DNA from: Bacteroidales bacterium
GTDB lineage: Bacteria; Bacteroidota; Bacteroidia; Bacteroidales; P3
Assembly: GCA_017934545.1 (NCBI GenBank)
Contig: JAGBJI010000009.1
Span: 62,001-126,000, forward strand
Direction: 5' to 3'
DNA length: 64,000 bases
The notes under the pieces were generated by a model. It was given only the letters and a program-made list of their open reading frames with translations. It made no database searches and was not told where the DNA came from. A program made the translations under genes and the position numbers. Below are positions 9,213 through 16,100 of the stretch, in pieces. The first letter of the stretch is position 1. The number at the start of each line of letters is the position of its first letter.

Positions 9213-9851
9213 TTATTTTGCTTTAGGCGAGAACTCCAAAACTATTTTCTCAAAGTTCTGCCACTTGTCCAAATTCTTTTTGTTGATGACTATGTCAACT
9301 TCATGTTTGAATTTAGTTCCTGCAGGTATAACCTTGCCGAAGTCAATCTTGTAACCGCCGAACATACCTACAGGCGAGCTGGTCAAAACATTACCTTCAC
9401 TGTCAACAAACTCTATAAGAGTTAGGTATTTAAACGTGTCGGACGATTTTTCTACGGTTACGTCCTGCGTAAGTTCCAACTCCATTTCGCATTGAGGGCG
9501 TTTAAACGAGTTCATCTTCACTATAGTTGCAGGTTTTACCACTTTCAACGGCATGTCTTTCACTTCCGTAGGAATTTGCTTGCCTATCAAAGACTCTATT
9601 TCTTTCTTTAAATTTTCTTTATATGCCTCTTTGGCTTGTTTGTCTTTGTCAAGGATTTTGCCCAAACACTCTGCGTCTTTGCATCCTTTGGCTTTTTCTT
9701 CCAAGTCGTCCTGACGTTTTTGTTCGTCCTGCATGATTGAAACCACTTTGCCCAACGCTTTATTTTCTTTGCCCGTTGAACCGCTGCCGCACGAAACCGT
9801 TACAATGCCCATCGTTACTGCTGCAAGTAACACTAATACTGTCTTTTTCAT
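9213..9851 (-). CDS. Lipoprotein of unknown function
   Basis: The product has 212 residues when started at the ATG at 9851, which gives a proper lipoprotein signal (MKKTVLVLLAAVTMGIVTVS followed by Cys21). An upstream in-frame start would add seven residues ahead of the signal. Residues about 35-100 are highly charged and predicted helical (EQKRQDDLEEKAKGCKDAE, KQAKEAYKENLKKEIE), and the C-terminal half is beta-rich. Two extra cysteines flank the KDAE segment. It is the first gene of a two-gene operon with the secreted protein at 8643-9194. A promoter about 230 bases upstream implies a long leader. Family not recognised. Confidence 0.72.
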   Translation of the reverse strand: MKKTVLVLLAAVTMGIVTVSCGSGSTGKENKALGKVVSIMQDEQKRQDDLEEKAKGCKDAECLGKILDKDKQAKEAYKENLKKEIESLIGKQIPTEVKDMPLKVVKPATIVKMNSFKRPQCEMELELTQDVTVEKSSDTFKYLTLIEFVDSEGNVLTSSPVGMFGGYKIDFGKVIPAGTKFKHEVDIVINKKNLDKWQNFEKIVLEFSPKAK

Positions 9852-10078
9852 TTTGAAATTTTGTTTATACACGTTCCTTAAGCGTGTTTGTTAAATGATA
9901 AATTAATTAAAATATATCCTTGCCGCCCTTGTGCCGGCGGAAAAGATTTTATACGTAAAAAATTATCTGATTTATTAAAGAGAAAATCCCCCCCCCATAG
10001 ATATACTAAGGGTTGGTAATAAATGAGTTGCAATATGGTTATCAGTAATGTCCTGCATAATTTTCCGTTTCACAAATG

Positions 10079-10086
10079 CAAAGATA
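10079..10086 (-). promoter_or_regulatory. Promoter of the lipoprotein operon, -7 box
   Basis: Minus strand TATCTTTG followed by C. A TTG about 19 bases upstream, within CCTTGCAAGG, serves as -33. Predicted leader of about 220 bases to the ATG at 9851. Confidence 0.6.
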
Positions 10087-10097
10087 GGCAAATTTTC

Positions 10098-10113
10098 TTT
10101 CCTTGCAAGGAAA
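10098..10113. promoter_or_regulatory. Palindromic operator candidate
   Basis: Perfect palindrome TTTCCTTGCAAGGAAA overlapping the -33 element of the lipoprotein-operon promoter. The position is what one expects for a repressor site, but no regulator is identified. Confidence 0.4.
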
Positions 10114-10259
10114 ATAGTAAAGAAAATACAAAATAGTTGACAAAAATTTTCTTATTTGCCGCAAAAATATCTCTGTTTTCCCTTATACCGCAATGTATGC
10201 CGCAGGGTAAAAGAAAAATAATTTATTTCAAAAATTTTTCTTCCCGTTTAAAAACTCTG

Positions 10260-10380
10260 TTTTCAGAAAAGAAAAATAAAAAACATATGTATTTTTTCAA
10301 AAAAACATATGAATTTTAATCAAAAAACATATGTTTTTGAAAGAAAAAACATATGTTTTTTTTAATCGGTTTCTGAAAAC
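10260..10380 (+). repeat. 22-bp phased palindrome array, CATATG type, copy B
   Basis: TTTTCAGAAAA at 10260-10270, CATATG starts at 10284, 10306, 10328 and 10350 (exactly 22 apart), and TTTCTGAAAAC at 10370-10380. The end palindromes sit 21.5 bp from the nearest CATATG centre, so all six units are in register. It lies between the lipoprotein operon promoter and the 3' end of namZ. Confidence 0.92.
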
Positions 10381-10422
10381 GATGTCCTAAACGCTATATA
10401 TACAAGGGCGGGATAAAGGTTT

Positions 10423-11583
10423 TCAGTATAGTAAATATTTTTGACGTATTTGTTTATAGGCTTCCAAGCCGCTTTCCCACTGTTGTTTTATCTCTTGTGA
10501 GGTTTTGCCGTCAATGATTTGCTGTTTTATATTCTTATCACCCGAAAGCAAATCAAACATTCGGTTGAAAAATCCCTCTTTTTTTGGATACTGTCTGTAC
10601 ATATTGATAATCCAATCCAATTCTATGTCGTTTGATTGTATCACAATCTTCTCTCCCTTGCACAGACGGTCTTTGAACGGAGGATTTTCCGCAACGCCTT
10701 TTATTGAACGGGGCGTAAACTCCAAAGATTTGCCTTTATGCGTTTTTGAAACCGTTTTATATTCAGGAAAACCTATGATTTCAAACGGCATATCCGTACC
10801 TCTTCCCACCGAAACGGGAGTACCCTCAAACAAACACAACGTAGGATAATTTTTTATCGCCTGCATGCTCTGCAAATTGGGCGAAGGCCACACGTCAAGC
10901 GTATAAACGCTGTCGCGGTTGTAGTTTTGCATCCTAACAACGTGCAAACTGCACTGACGCAAACTGTCCGCAAGGTTTTCTTCATTAATCATAACGGCAT
11001 ACTCCCCTATTGTCAACCCGTAGCATATGGGTACGGACTGCATTCCTACAAAACTGCGGCAGTCGCTTCTCAACACAGGGCCTGCAACAAAGTTATTGGG
11101 GTTGGGACGGTCCAATACAATCAAAGGAGTATTGGTTTCAATGCAGGCTTTCATCACATATTCCAACGTAGATATATATGTATAGAACCTGCAGCCCACA
11201 TCCTGTAAGTCAAACAACACCGCATCCACGCCGCTCATCTGTTCGGCGGTAGGTTTTTTGTTTTTGCCGTAAAGGGAACAGATTTTAATGCTGTCTTTGT
11301 AGTAAAAAACTCCGTTGATTGATTTTCCGGCCTCTTCAGTTCCTTTCAGACCGTGTTCGGGCGTGAACAAAATCTTCACTTTTACGCCTAAACCAATAAG
11401 AGTGTCTGCAATATGTTTATTCTCTACCATACTTGTGTGGTTGCAAACTATTGCCACGTTTTTGTTTTCAACCATCGGCAGATATTCTTCCAAACGCTGA
11501 TTGCCTTTAATAAGTTGTGCCTTTGCAGTGCAGCACATCATTACCGCAAACAGTACTGTCAATATTTTCAAAATCCTTTCCAT
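10423..11583 (-). CDS. namZ: Exo-beta-N-acetylmuramidase NamZ (DUF1343 family)
   Basis: The family removes terminal MurNAc from peptidoglycan fragments in the periplasm. The 386-residue product has a signal peptide (about 1-22, cut after TAKAQ). It also has the family's conserved segments: VAIVCNHTSMV near 45, FTPEHGLKG near 73, FDLQDVGCRFYTYIST near 126, VLDRPNPN near 156, and the CLFEGTPVSVGRGTD block near 250 that marks this family. Length is typical. It follows the TPR/membrane gene by 28 bases and is probably the last gene of the envelope operon running from 14878 leftwards. Confidence 0.88.
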   Translation of the reverse strand: MERILKILTVLFAVMMCCTAKAQLIKGNQRLEEYLPMVENKNVAIVCNHTSMVENKHIADTLIGLGVKVKILFTPEHGLKGTEEAGKSINGVFYYKDSIKICSLYGKNKKPTAEQMSGVDAVLFDLQDVGCRFYTYISTLEYVMKACIETNTPLIVLDRPNPNNFVAGPVLRSDCRSFVGMQSVPICYGLTIGEYAVMINEENLADSLRQCSLHVVRMQNYNRDSVYTLDVWPSPNLQSMQAIKNYPTLCLFEGTPVSVGRGTDMPFEIIGFPEYKTVSKTHKGKSLEFTPRSIKGVAENPPFKDRLCKGEKIVIQSNDIELDWIINMYRQYPKKEGFFNRMFDLLSGDKNIKQQIIDGKTSQEIKQQWESGLEAYKQIRQKYLLY

Positions 11584-11611
11584 CTTTTTTCAATTATGAT
11601 ACAAGTAAATT

Positions 11612-12445
11612 TTATTCCGATATGTTTGACATCATTTCTATCAACCGCTTTTTGAACAAAGCGTTGAATGACGACGTTTTCTTATAGTTGGCTTTTTGCA
11701 CGCAGTAATTGCCGTTTTTAACGTTGCCCGGATAGGTTACACTCAACCCTCCCGCTCCGAACAAATAGGCTGTAACATAGCATTTGTCCAATATCTGACT
11801 TACGCCGAATGCTGCGGCGGCGGCATTGAGCAACACACTTGTTGCGGCTTGCGTATACTGTCCCGCATAAACCTGTGCCGCACCGGGAACAAAGGCAAGC
11901 ACACGCCCTGTTTTCTCATTCAGTAGTTTGGGTTTGTGGTTGTAAAGCGAATCAATGACCGATTGCACGTTGTCTACAGTCAATGTGTCAGTCAACGATG
12001 CCAATCTTACGGCACGGCTCTTGGCACTGTCGTACAGATTCATCTCATTCAACGCCAAGACCTGCACAAGCAAGACGTCTTTTGCCAAAGAATCAAAAAT
12101 CAATTCGCATTTCAACGCCGACAGGTTGGCTTTTTCAAAATCCGAAGCAAGATAATAACACAGCGATTGCTCAAAATAGTCTTCATATTCCGAGGCGAAT
12201 CTTTCCGAAGTGAGTGCCGCCTGTAAGAAACCGCCCGCTTGTTTTTGGCAACGGCATTTCTGCCGCAGTGCTTTGTTAACCGTGTCTTTGTTTGACGAAA
12301 GAAAAACTATTCTTTCGTATTCCGCCTGTGCCAAAGCGTAGTTTTGCTTTTTGTACAAACTGTCCGCCTTTGCAAACAACGACTGTGCGTTAATGCCTAA
12401 AGCCGTTACGGATAGGAATATGTATATTGTAAAGTATCTGAACAT
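11612..12445 (-). CDS. TPR-like membrane protein, downstream paralogue
   Basis: The product has 277 residues. A signal peptide (about 1-20) is followed by a helical, TPR-like half (SLFAKADSLYKKQNYALAQA...) and then a C-terminal membrane half opened by KPKLLNEKTGRVLAFVPGAA and QVYAGQY. It contains two or three hydrophobic segments and the YPGNVKN motif. The same layout (KPK..., VPGxxxVYAG, GN) occurs in the gene just upstream, so the two are paralogues. The membrane half resembles the DUF5683/TM2-like glycine-rich module that accompanies YidD in many genomes. It begins 56 bases inside the upstream gene. Function unknown; envelope assembly is inferred from context only. Confidence 0.7.
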   Translation of the reverse strand: MFRYFTIYIFLSVTALGINAQSLFAKADSLYKKQNYALAQAEYERIVFLSSNKDTVNKALRQKCRCQKQAGGFLQAALTSERFASEYEDYFEQSLCYYLASDFEKANLSALKCELIFDSLAKDVLLVQVLALNEMNLYDSAKSRAVRLASLTDTLTVDNVQSVIDSLYNHKPKLLNEKTGRVLAFVPGAAQVYAGQYTQAATSVLLNAAAAAFGVSQILDKCYVTAYLFGAGGLSVTYPGNVKNGNYCVQKANYKKTSSFNALFKKRLIEMMSNISE

Positions 12446-13262
12446 CTTTTTTGCCGTTGAAAATAACGTTACTCATCTTTGCGGCGGACACCGAGCCGTA
12501 TATATTGCCCGTATAAAACACCGCACTGAACGTTGCAAACAACAAAGTCTTCCAATTGTTAAATCCTTTTCTGTACCAATTTTCCGCAGTTGCCGCCATA
12601 AAAGAACCGGTCATCAAAAAAGCGGAAATGCCTTCGCCTAAATTTCCTGCATAAACCTTTCCCAAACCGGGAACTACTGAAGACAACGCACCGGCAAGCC
12701 ACAAGGATTTGGGCTTATGTGCATTTATCTCGTTACGCAGGCTTAACAGTTCGGCTTTTTCACTTTCAAAACGCATGTCATGCGTGTTTAACAATGCAAA
12801 GCATGAATCAAATTCCCCGATATTGCGTTCAAGCAACGCCAATGCACCTTGCGTGTAAGTTTTAAGTTGTAATATTCCGTTGTCTTCACTTTTCAATCCG
12901 TTCAATGCACTGCGTGCTTTGGCGTATTGCCCCCCCCAGTGTGCATAAGAAAGACAAGAAAACAGACGGGATTGTGCATGCAAGGGCGAAAAATCAGAAA
13001 CCAAATCCAGCATCAGCGACGCCGAGTCAAGTTTGTGACAACTGTAATAAGTCCAACCTGATATAAAGTGCATACTGTCTGCATACGGAGTATTTAAGCT
13101 TGGTTTTACGTCCTTGTTTCTTATAATTGCAAGGGCGTCTTCTTTAAAATCATTGCCTATAAGGTAATATATGAAATCAAAATCACCCTTTGCATATTGC
13201 GTATTCTGACCGCAAAGAGCAAAACCGGCAAAAAGAAAAATGCAAATAAGTATTTGTTTCAT
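12390..13262 (-). CDS. TPR-like membrane protein, upstream paralogue
   Basis: The product has 290 residues: a signal peptide (1-19), a helical repeat region at about 20-170, then KPKSLWLAGALSSVVPGLG and KVYAG, followed by hydrophobic segments GISAFLMTGSFMAA and TLLFATFSAVFYTGNIYG. It is related to the following gene. Its ATG overlaps the yidD stop by 4 bases and its 3' end overlaps the next gene by 56 bases, so the three are tightly coupled. An eight-G run in the coding strand (12930-12937), encoding Trp-Gly-Gly, is a possible slippage site. In this copy the VPGLGKVYAG motif is close to the DUF5683 consensus. Confidence 0.72.
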   Translation of the reverse strand: MKQILICIFLFAGFALCGQNTQYAKGDFDFIYYLIGNDFKEDALAIIRNKDVKPSLNTPYADSMHFISGWTYYSCHKLDSASLMLDLVSDFSPLHAQSRLFSCLSYAHWGGQYAKARSALNGLKSEDNGILQLKTYTQGALALLERNIGEFDSCFALLNTHDMRFESEKAELLSLRNEINAHKPKSLWLAGALSSVVPGLGKVYAGNLGEGISAFLMTGSFMAATAENWYRKGFNNWKTLLFATFSAVFYTGNIYGSVSAAKMSNVIFNGKKDVQILYNIHIPIRNGFRH

Positions 13263-13702
13263 TTTTCCGTGCGGTATCTGTCCGTAGATTCATATATGCG
13301 GCGTACGGAAGGGTTGATTAAAAACACGGATTGCCTGTCTGCAAGTGCTATTCGGTTGCACCGCATCAGTCTGTCCGCAGTACAAAAGATTCCTTTCACC
13401 GTTCCGAAATCTTTTATCAGATTCTTGCTGTATGCAGAGCAAGACGGTTCAAACGCACAGCTTCTTTGCAATGCCAAAGATATATTCTTTTGGTATACAT
13501 ACATTGCTGAACTCATCAGATGGTAGAACGGATTGAGCGTACGGTTGTTTTGAGAGAACCCGTATGTCACTTTACGGTCTTCAAACTTCGCTTCCCTGCG
13601 TTCAAACGACGACAAAAGCTGCAAATCCTGCGTTGTCTGGCTTTGAAGTGCAAAGGTAACGCAGCACAACGCCGCTGCAATAAAACAGAACAGGGCTTTC
13701 AT
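13259..13702 (-). CDS. yidD: YidD-family membrane protein insertion factor with signal peptide
   Basis: YidD is normally a small cytoplasmic-face protein of about 80 residues that helps YidC insert membrane proteins. Here the 147-residue product carries the YidD core at about 55-125: FYHLMSSAMYVYQKNISLAL, then FEPSCSAYSKNLIKDFG and the CNRIA segment. It is preceded by a cleavable-looking signal peptide (MKALFCFIAAALCCVTFALQ) and about 35 extra residues. That would place the core in the periplasm or anchored to the outer face, unlike canonical YidD. It sits between the LolA-like gene and the paralogue pair with 4-base overlaps on both sides. Confidence 0.82.
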   Translation of the reverse strand: MKALFCFIAAALCCVTFALQSQTTQDLQLLSSFERREAKFEDRKVTYGFSQNNRTLNPFYHLMSSAMYVYQKNISLALQRSCAFEPSCSAYSKNLIKDFGTVKGIFCTADRLMRCNRIALADRQSVFLINPSVRRIYESTDRYRTEK

Positions 13703-14472
13703 TGTTTGAAATTATAAGGTGACACACGTTTTGCAGAAACGGGTACGGTAAAATCAAAAAGCGTATCGGCAGAACAACCCTCGGTGCAAATATTTTTATA
13801 TTCCTCTTTGGTTATAACTGAATCGCCCTGATTGTTGTAAGTTATCTGCGTAACGCAACGCGGAAACGTCAGCCACGAATCAGAAATATAGTCCGTGAAA
13901 TATATTTTCTTCATTATGTTTTTATCTTTGTCCGCAAAATCACAGTATATCGGGCGGTCTTTTTCACAAACCACTTTGGCAAACATATAACCTGCGGAAG
14001 TTTTGTCCGAAGCGGAAAAAGTCTTTACTATCCTGCCCTCTTCCTTGTTTAGTTGCTGCAAAACAAAACCTTCGTCCATCAAATTCAATTCACTGTATCC
14101 GGGCGAAAGGAATAGAGTGAACATTTCGTTTTGCGGAGATTGTTCTTTGTTGTTAGAAAACATCACCTCGTTTTCCGACGGAAGATAGGTTGCATTCTCA
14201 CCTAAATTGTTAGTAACAAAGAAATATTCGTACGGATAAAGATAATGCACCGTCATTTTGCCGTCCGACTGAAAGGCTATGTGTTTTTCTATCCGCAGAA
14301 CTTTGTTGTTAGCCAACTGACGCAGGGTCACGTCGGCTGAAATGCGGTTCTGCCCATGCAAAGACAGGAATAGGCACAATATAAACAAAGGAAACAATTC
14401 TTTAAGAATTGTTTCCTTCAGTTCACGTGCCGTTTTATTAAAACCACATGAAGAATTTCGTATTATTCTCAT
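13699..14472 (-). CDS. LolA-like outer-membrane lipoprotein carrier-related protein
   Basis: An exported protein of 257 residues from the ATG at 14472. The frame opens further upstream (14523), but that would run 86 bases into the preceding gene. Even from 14472 the signal peptide has a long n-region before ILKELFPLFILCLFLSLHGQ. The mature part shows a LolA/LolB-like beta layout: VLRIEKHIAFQSDGKMTVHY, PYEYFFVTN, then LPSENEVMF, and a C-terminal YFTDYISDSWLTFPRCVTQI strand pair. I infer a periplasmic lipid- or lipoprotein-binding role. It overlaps yidD by 4 bases. A perfect 13-base inverted repeat lies over the signal-peptide codons. The start codon is uncertain. Confidence 0.6.
   Translation of the reverse strand: MRIIRNSSCGFNKTARELKETILKELFPLFILCLFLSLHGQNRISADVTLRQLANNKVLRIEKHIAFQSDGKMTVHYLYPYEYFFVTNNLGENATYLPSENEVMFSNNKEQSPQNEMFTLFLSPGYSELNLMDEGFVLQQLNKEEGRIVKTFSASDKTSAGYMFAKVVCEKDRPIYCDFADKDKNIMKKIYFTDYISDSWLTFPRCVTQITYNNQGDSVITKEEYKNICTEGCSADTLFDFTVPVSAKRVSPYNFKQ
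14388..14418 (-). promoter_or_regulatory. Strong hairpin over the start of the LolA-like gene
   Basis: Arms AAGGAAACAATTC (14388-14400) and GAATTGTTTCCTT (14406-14418) pair perfectly with a 5-base loop. It lies 20 bases past the TM2 gene's stop and within the signal-peptide codons of the LolA-like gene. There is no T-run, so it is more likely an mRNA stability or translation element than a terminator. Confidence 0.45.
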
Positions 14473-14878
14473 AATCTCTGATATCGCCTTGTATTGCTCC
14501 GACAAGCAAAACCACCCAGTCAACCAAAGGGACTATACCGAAAATACCGCAACATGTGAATGTGTAAGTAGCCCACATATAACGGGAAGTACCCATGTAG
14601 TGACGGTGAACGCCGAATTCGCCCAAAACCCAGCAAAGAGCCCACGAAACCCAAGGGTTTACAGAAGAGCGGTATGCTGCAGGCATTTGGGAAGAAGTAT
14701 TTGCAAACAAATCAAATGCTTGTTGGGAAAACAATCCGATATTGTCAACAGAAATTTCTTCAGCCTGTGCAAATGCGTTCTCTATTGCGGCGTTGTTCAA
14801 CACATATTTGCCGTCTTCAGCCATCAAAGCGGCGGAAAACGCCGTCAAGGCCGCGATAAGTAAAATTGCTTTTTTCAT
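14438..14878 (-). CDS. TM2-domain membrane protein
   Basis: The product has 146 residues: a signal peptide (about 1-20, ending LMAE), a helical spacer, then a TM2 domain at about 70-140. The domain shows the family pattern NPWVSWALCWVLGEFGVHRH YMG, then a second membrane segment (FGIVPLVDWVVLLVGAIQGD) with the conserved Asp before a hydrophobic run. TM2 proteins are small two-helix membrane proteins of unclear biochemical role. As the first gene of the run into the LolA-like gene and yidD, it probably acts with them at the envelope. The 53-base gap to the metallopeptidase gene leaves open whether transcription starts here or upstream. Confidence 0.82.
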   Translation of the reverse strand: MKKAILLIAALTAFSAALMAEDGKYVLNNAAIENAFAQAEEISVDNIGLFSQQAFDLFANTSSQMPAAYRSSVNPWVSWALCWVLGEFGVHRHYMGTSRYMWATYTFTCCGIFGIVPLVDWVVLLVGAIQGDIRDYENNTKFFMWF

Positions 14879-14931
14879 AAAAAACGTAACTGTTTATTGA
14901 TTATTAATTATTTGTTTAACATTTCTTAACT

Positions 14932-15801
14932 CTACAAGTCTTTGTCGGATAGTTCAAAGGTATTGCCCTTGGACATATCGCCCGTTGTCAAGCCGAGTTT
15001 CAACCATTTCATTCTCTGTGCAGAGGTTCCGTGCGTAAAACTCTCGGGTTGCGAATAGCCTCTTGCCTTTTCCTGCAAATAGTTGTCGCCTATCACTTGG
15101 GCGCAGTTTACGGCTTCCTGTATGTCGCCGTCGTCAAGGGAGTGGAACATCTTGTTTTCGTAATGCCCCCATATGCCTGCATAAAAATCAGCCAACAATT
15201 CCAACCGCACGCTTATCTTATTGGCTTGGGTTTTGTTGACCCTCTGCATCTGCGAATGTGCTTGCTCAAGCGTACCCAACAGATACTCAACGTGATGCCC
15301 TACTTCGTGGGCGATAACATACGCATAGGCAAAGTCCCCGTCGGCACCTAACTGCGATTTCATCTGCATGAAAAACGACAAATCTATATAAAGGCATTGG
15401 TCGGCCGAACAATAAAACGGTCCGACAGACGCATCGCCTTGTCCGCAAGAGGTTTGAACGCTGTTGGTGTACAAAACCATCTTGGGCGGAACGTATTTTC
15501 TGCCCATAGATTTAAAAACTTCAGTCCATATGTCTTCCGTTGAGGCAAGCACTTGCTTGGAAAATTTAGCCAACTGCTGTTCCTGCTCGGTAAATTGATG
15601 TTCACTCTGCGTTTGTTCTGTCTGCAACGAACTCAAACCGCCCGATTGCTGAATAACACTTAAAGGGTTGCCGCCCATAATCCATGTCAACAACGCCAAA
15701 ACTATAACTCCCACGCCGCCGCCTATTCCTGCTTTGGTTTTCGTAGACATTCCCCTGCGGTCGTCAACATTGCTGCTTTCTCTTCTGCCTGTTAAATCCA
15801 T
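14932..15801 (-). CDS. Neutral zinc metallopeptidase (YpfJ family)
   Basis: The 289-residue protein has one N-terminal membrane anchor (GIGGGVGVIVLALLTWIMGG, about 25-45) after a short basic cytoplasmic segment, then a periplasmic peptidase domain. The zinc motif is HEVGHHVEYLLG (HExxH, near 166), followed by the third-ligand region LELLADFYAGIWGH near 205 and the family's C-terminal FTHGTSAQRMKWLKLG segment. This matches the putative neutral zinc metallopeptidases of the YpfJ/KPN_00944 type, whose substrates are unknown. The protein is about the size of E. coli YpfJ. Repeat copy C separates it from the sigma-barrel gene. Confidence 0.9.
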   Translation of the reverse strand: MDLTGRRESSNVDDRRGMSTKTKAGIGGGVGVIVLALLTWIMGGNPLSVIQQSGGLSSLQTEQTQSEHQFTEQEQQLAKFSKQVLASTEDIWTEVFKSMGRKYVPPKMVLYTNSVQTSCGQGDASVGPFYCSADQCLYIDLSFFMQMKSQLGADGDFAYAYVIAHEVGHHVEYLLGTLEQAHSQMQRVNKTQANKISVRLELLADFYAGIWGHYENKMFHSLDDGDIQEAVNCAQVIGDNYLQEKARGYSQPESFTHGTSAQRMKWLKLGLTTGDMSKGNTFELSDKDL

Positions 15802-15931
15802 AATATTGTGAAAATTCTTTTTGCAAAGTTAAGAAAAAATCCCTTAACTCTGAAAAACATTTCAACTCTTTTGTGCGTTTACCGCCTTTTAATGCCTTTT
15901 ACTCCTTTTATATATACAATGCACGACATCC

Positions 15932-16053
15932 TTTTGAAGAAAGAAAAATAAAAAAACATATGTATTTTTTCAAAAAAACATATGAATTTTAATCAAAAAA
16001 CATATGTTTTTTCTTTCAAAAACATATGTTTTTTTGAATTGGTTTCTGAAAAG
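15932..16053 (+). repeat. 22-bp phased palindrome array, CATATG type, copy C
   Basis: CATATG starts at 15957, 15979, 16001 and 16023 (exactly 22 apart). The right end palindrome TTTCTGAAA is at 16043-16051. The left one is degenerate (TTTTGAAGAAA, about 15932-15942) but in register. It lies between the 3' end of the sigma-barrel gene and the start of the metallopeptidase gene. The GACATCC sequence just left of it matches the reverse complement of the right flank of copy B, so the core looks flipped relative to its flank. Confidence 0.9.
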
Positions 16054-16100
16054 AAATTTTTATAACGTAAAAAATGCGGCGGTTTTAGCTGTTTTTAAGT

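Larger units (their letters stand above)
9852..10259. other. Intergenic leader region with C9 tract
   Basis: About 400 bases with no credible gene. It holds the presumed 5' leader of the lipoprotein operon, a nine-C homopolymer at 9988-9996, the -7 box at 10079-10086 and a palindrome at 10098-10113. To its right is repeat copy B. Confidence 0.5.

Noticed and set aside
9988-9996. C9 tract as the start of a phase-variable gene
   Set aside because: No open frame of useful length crosses it on either strand; kept only as a possible leader feature.
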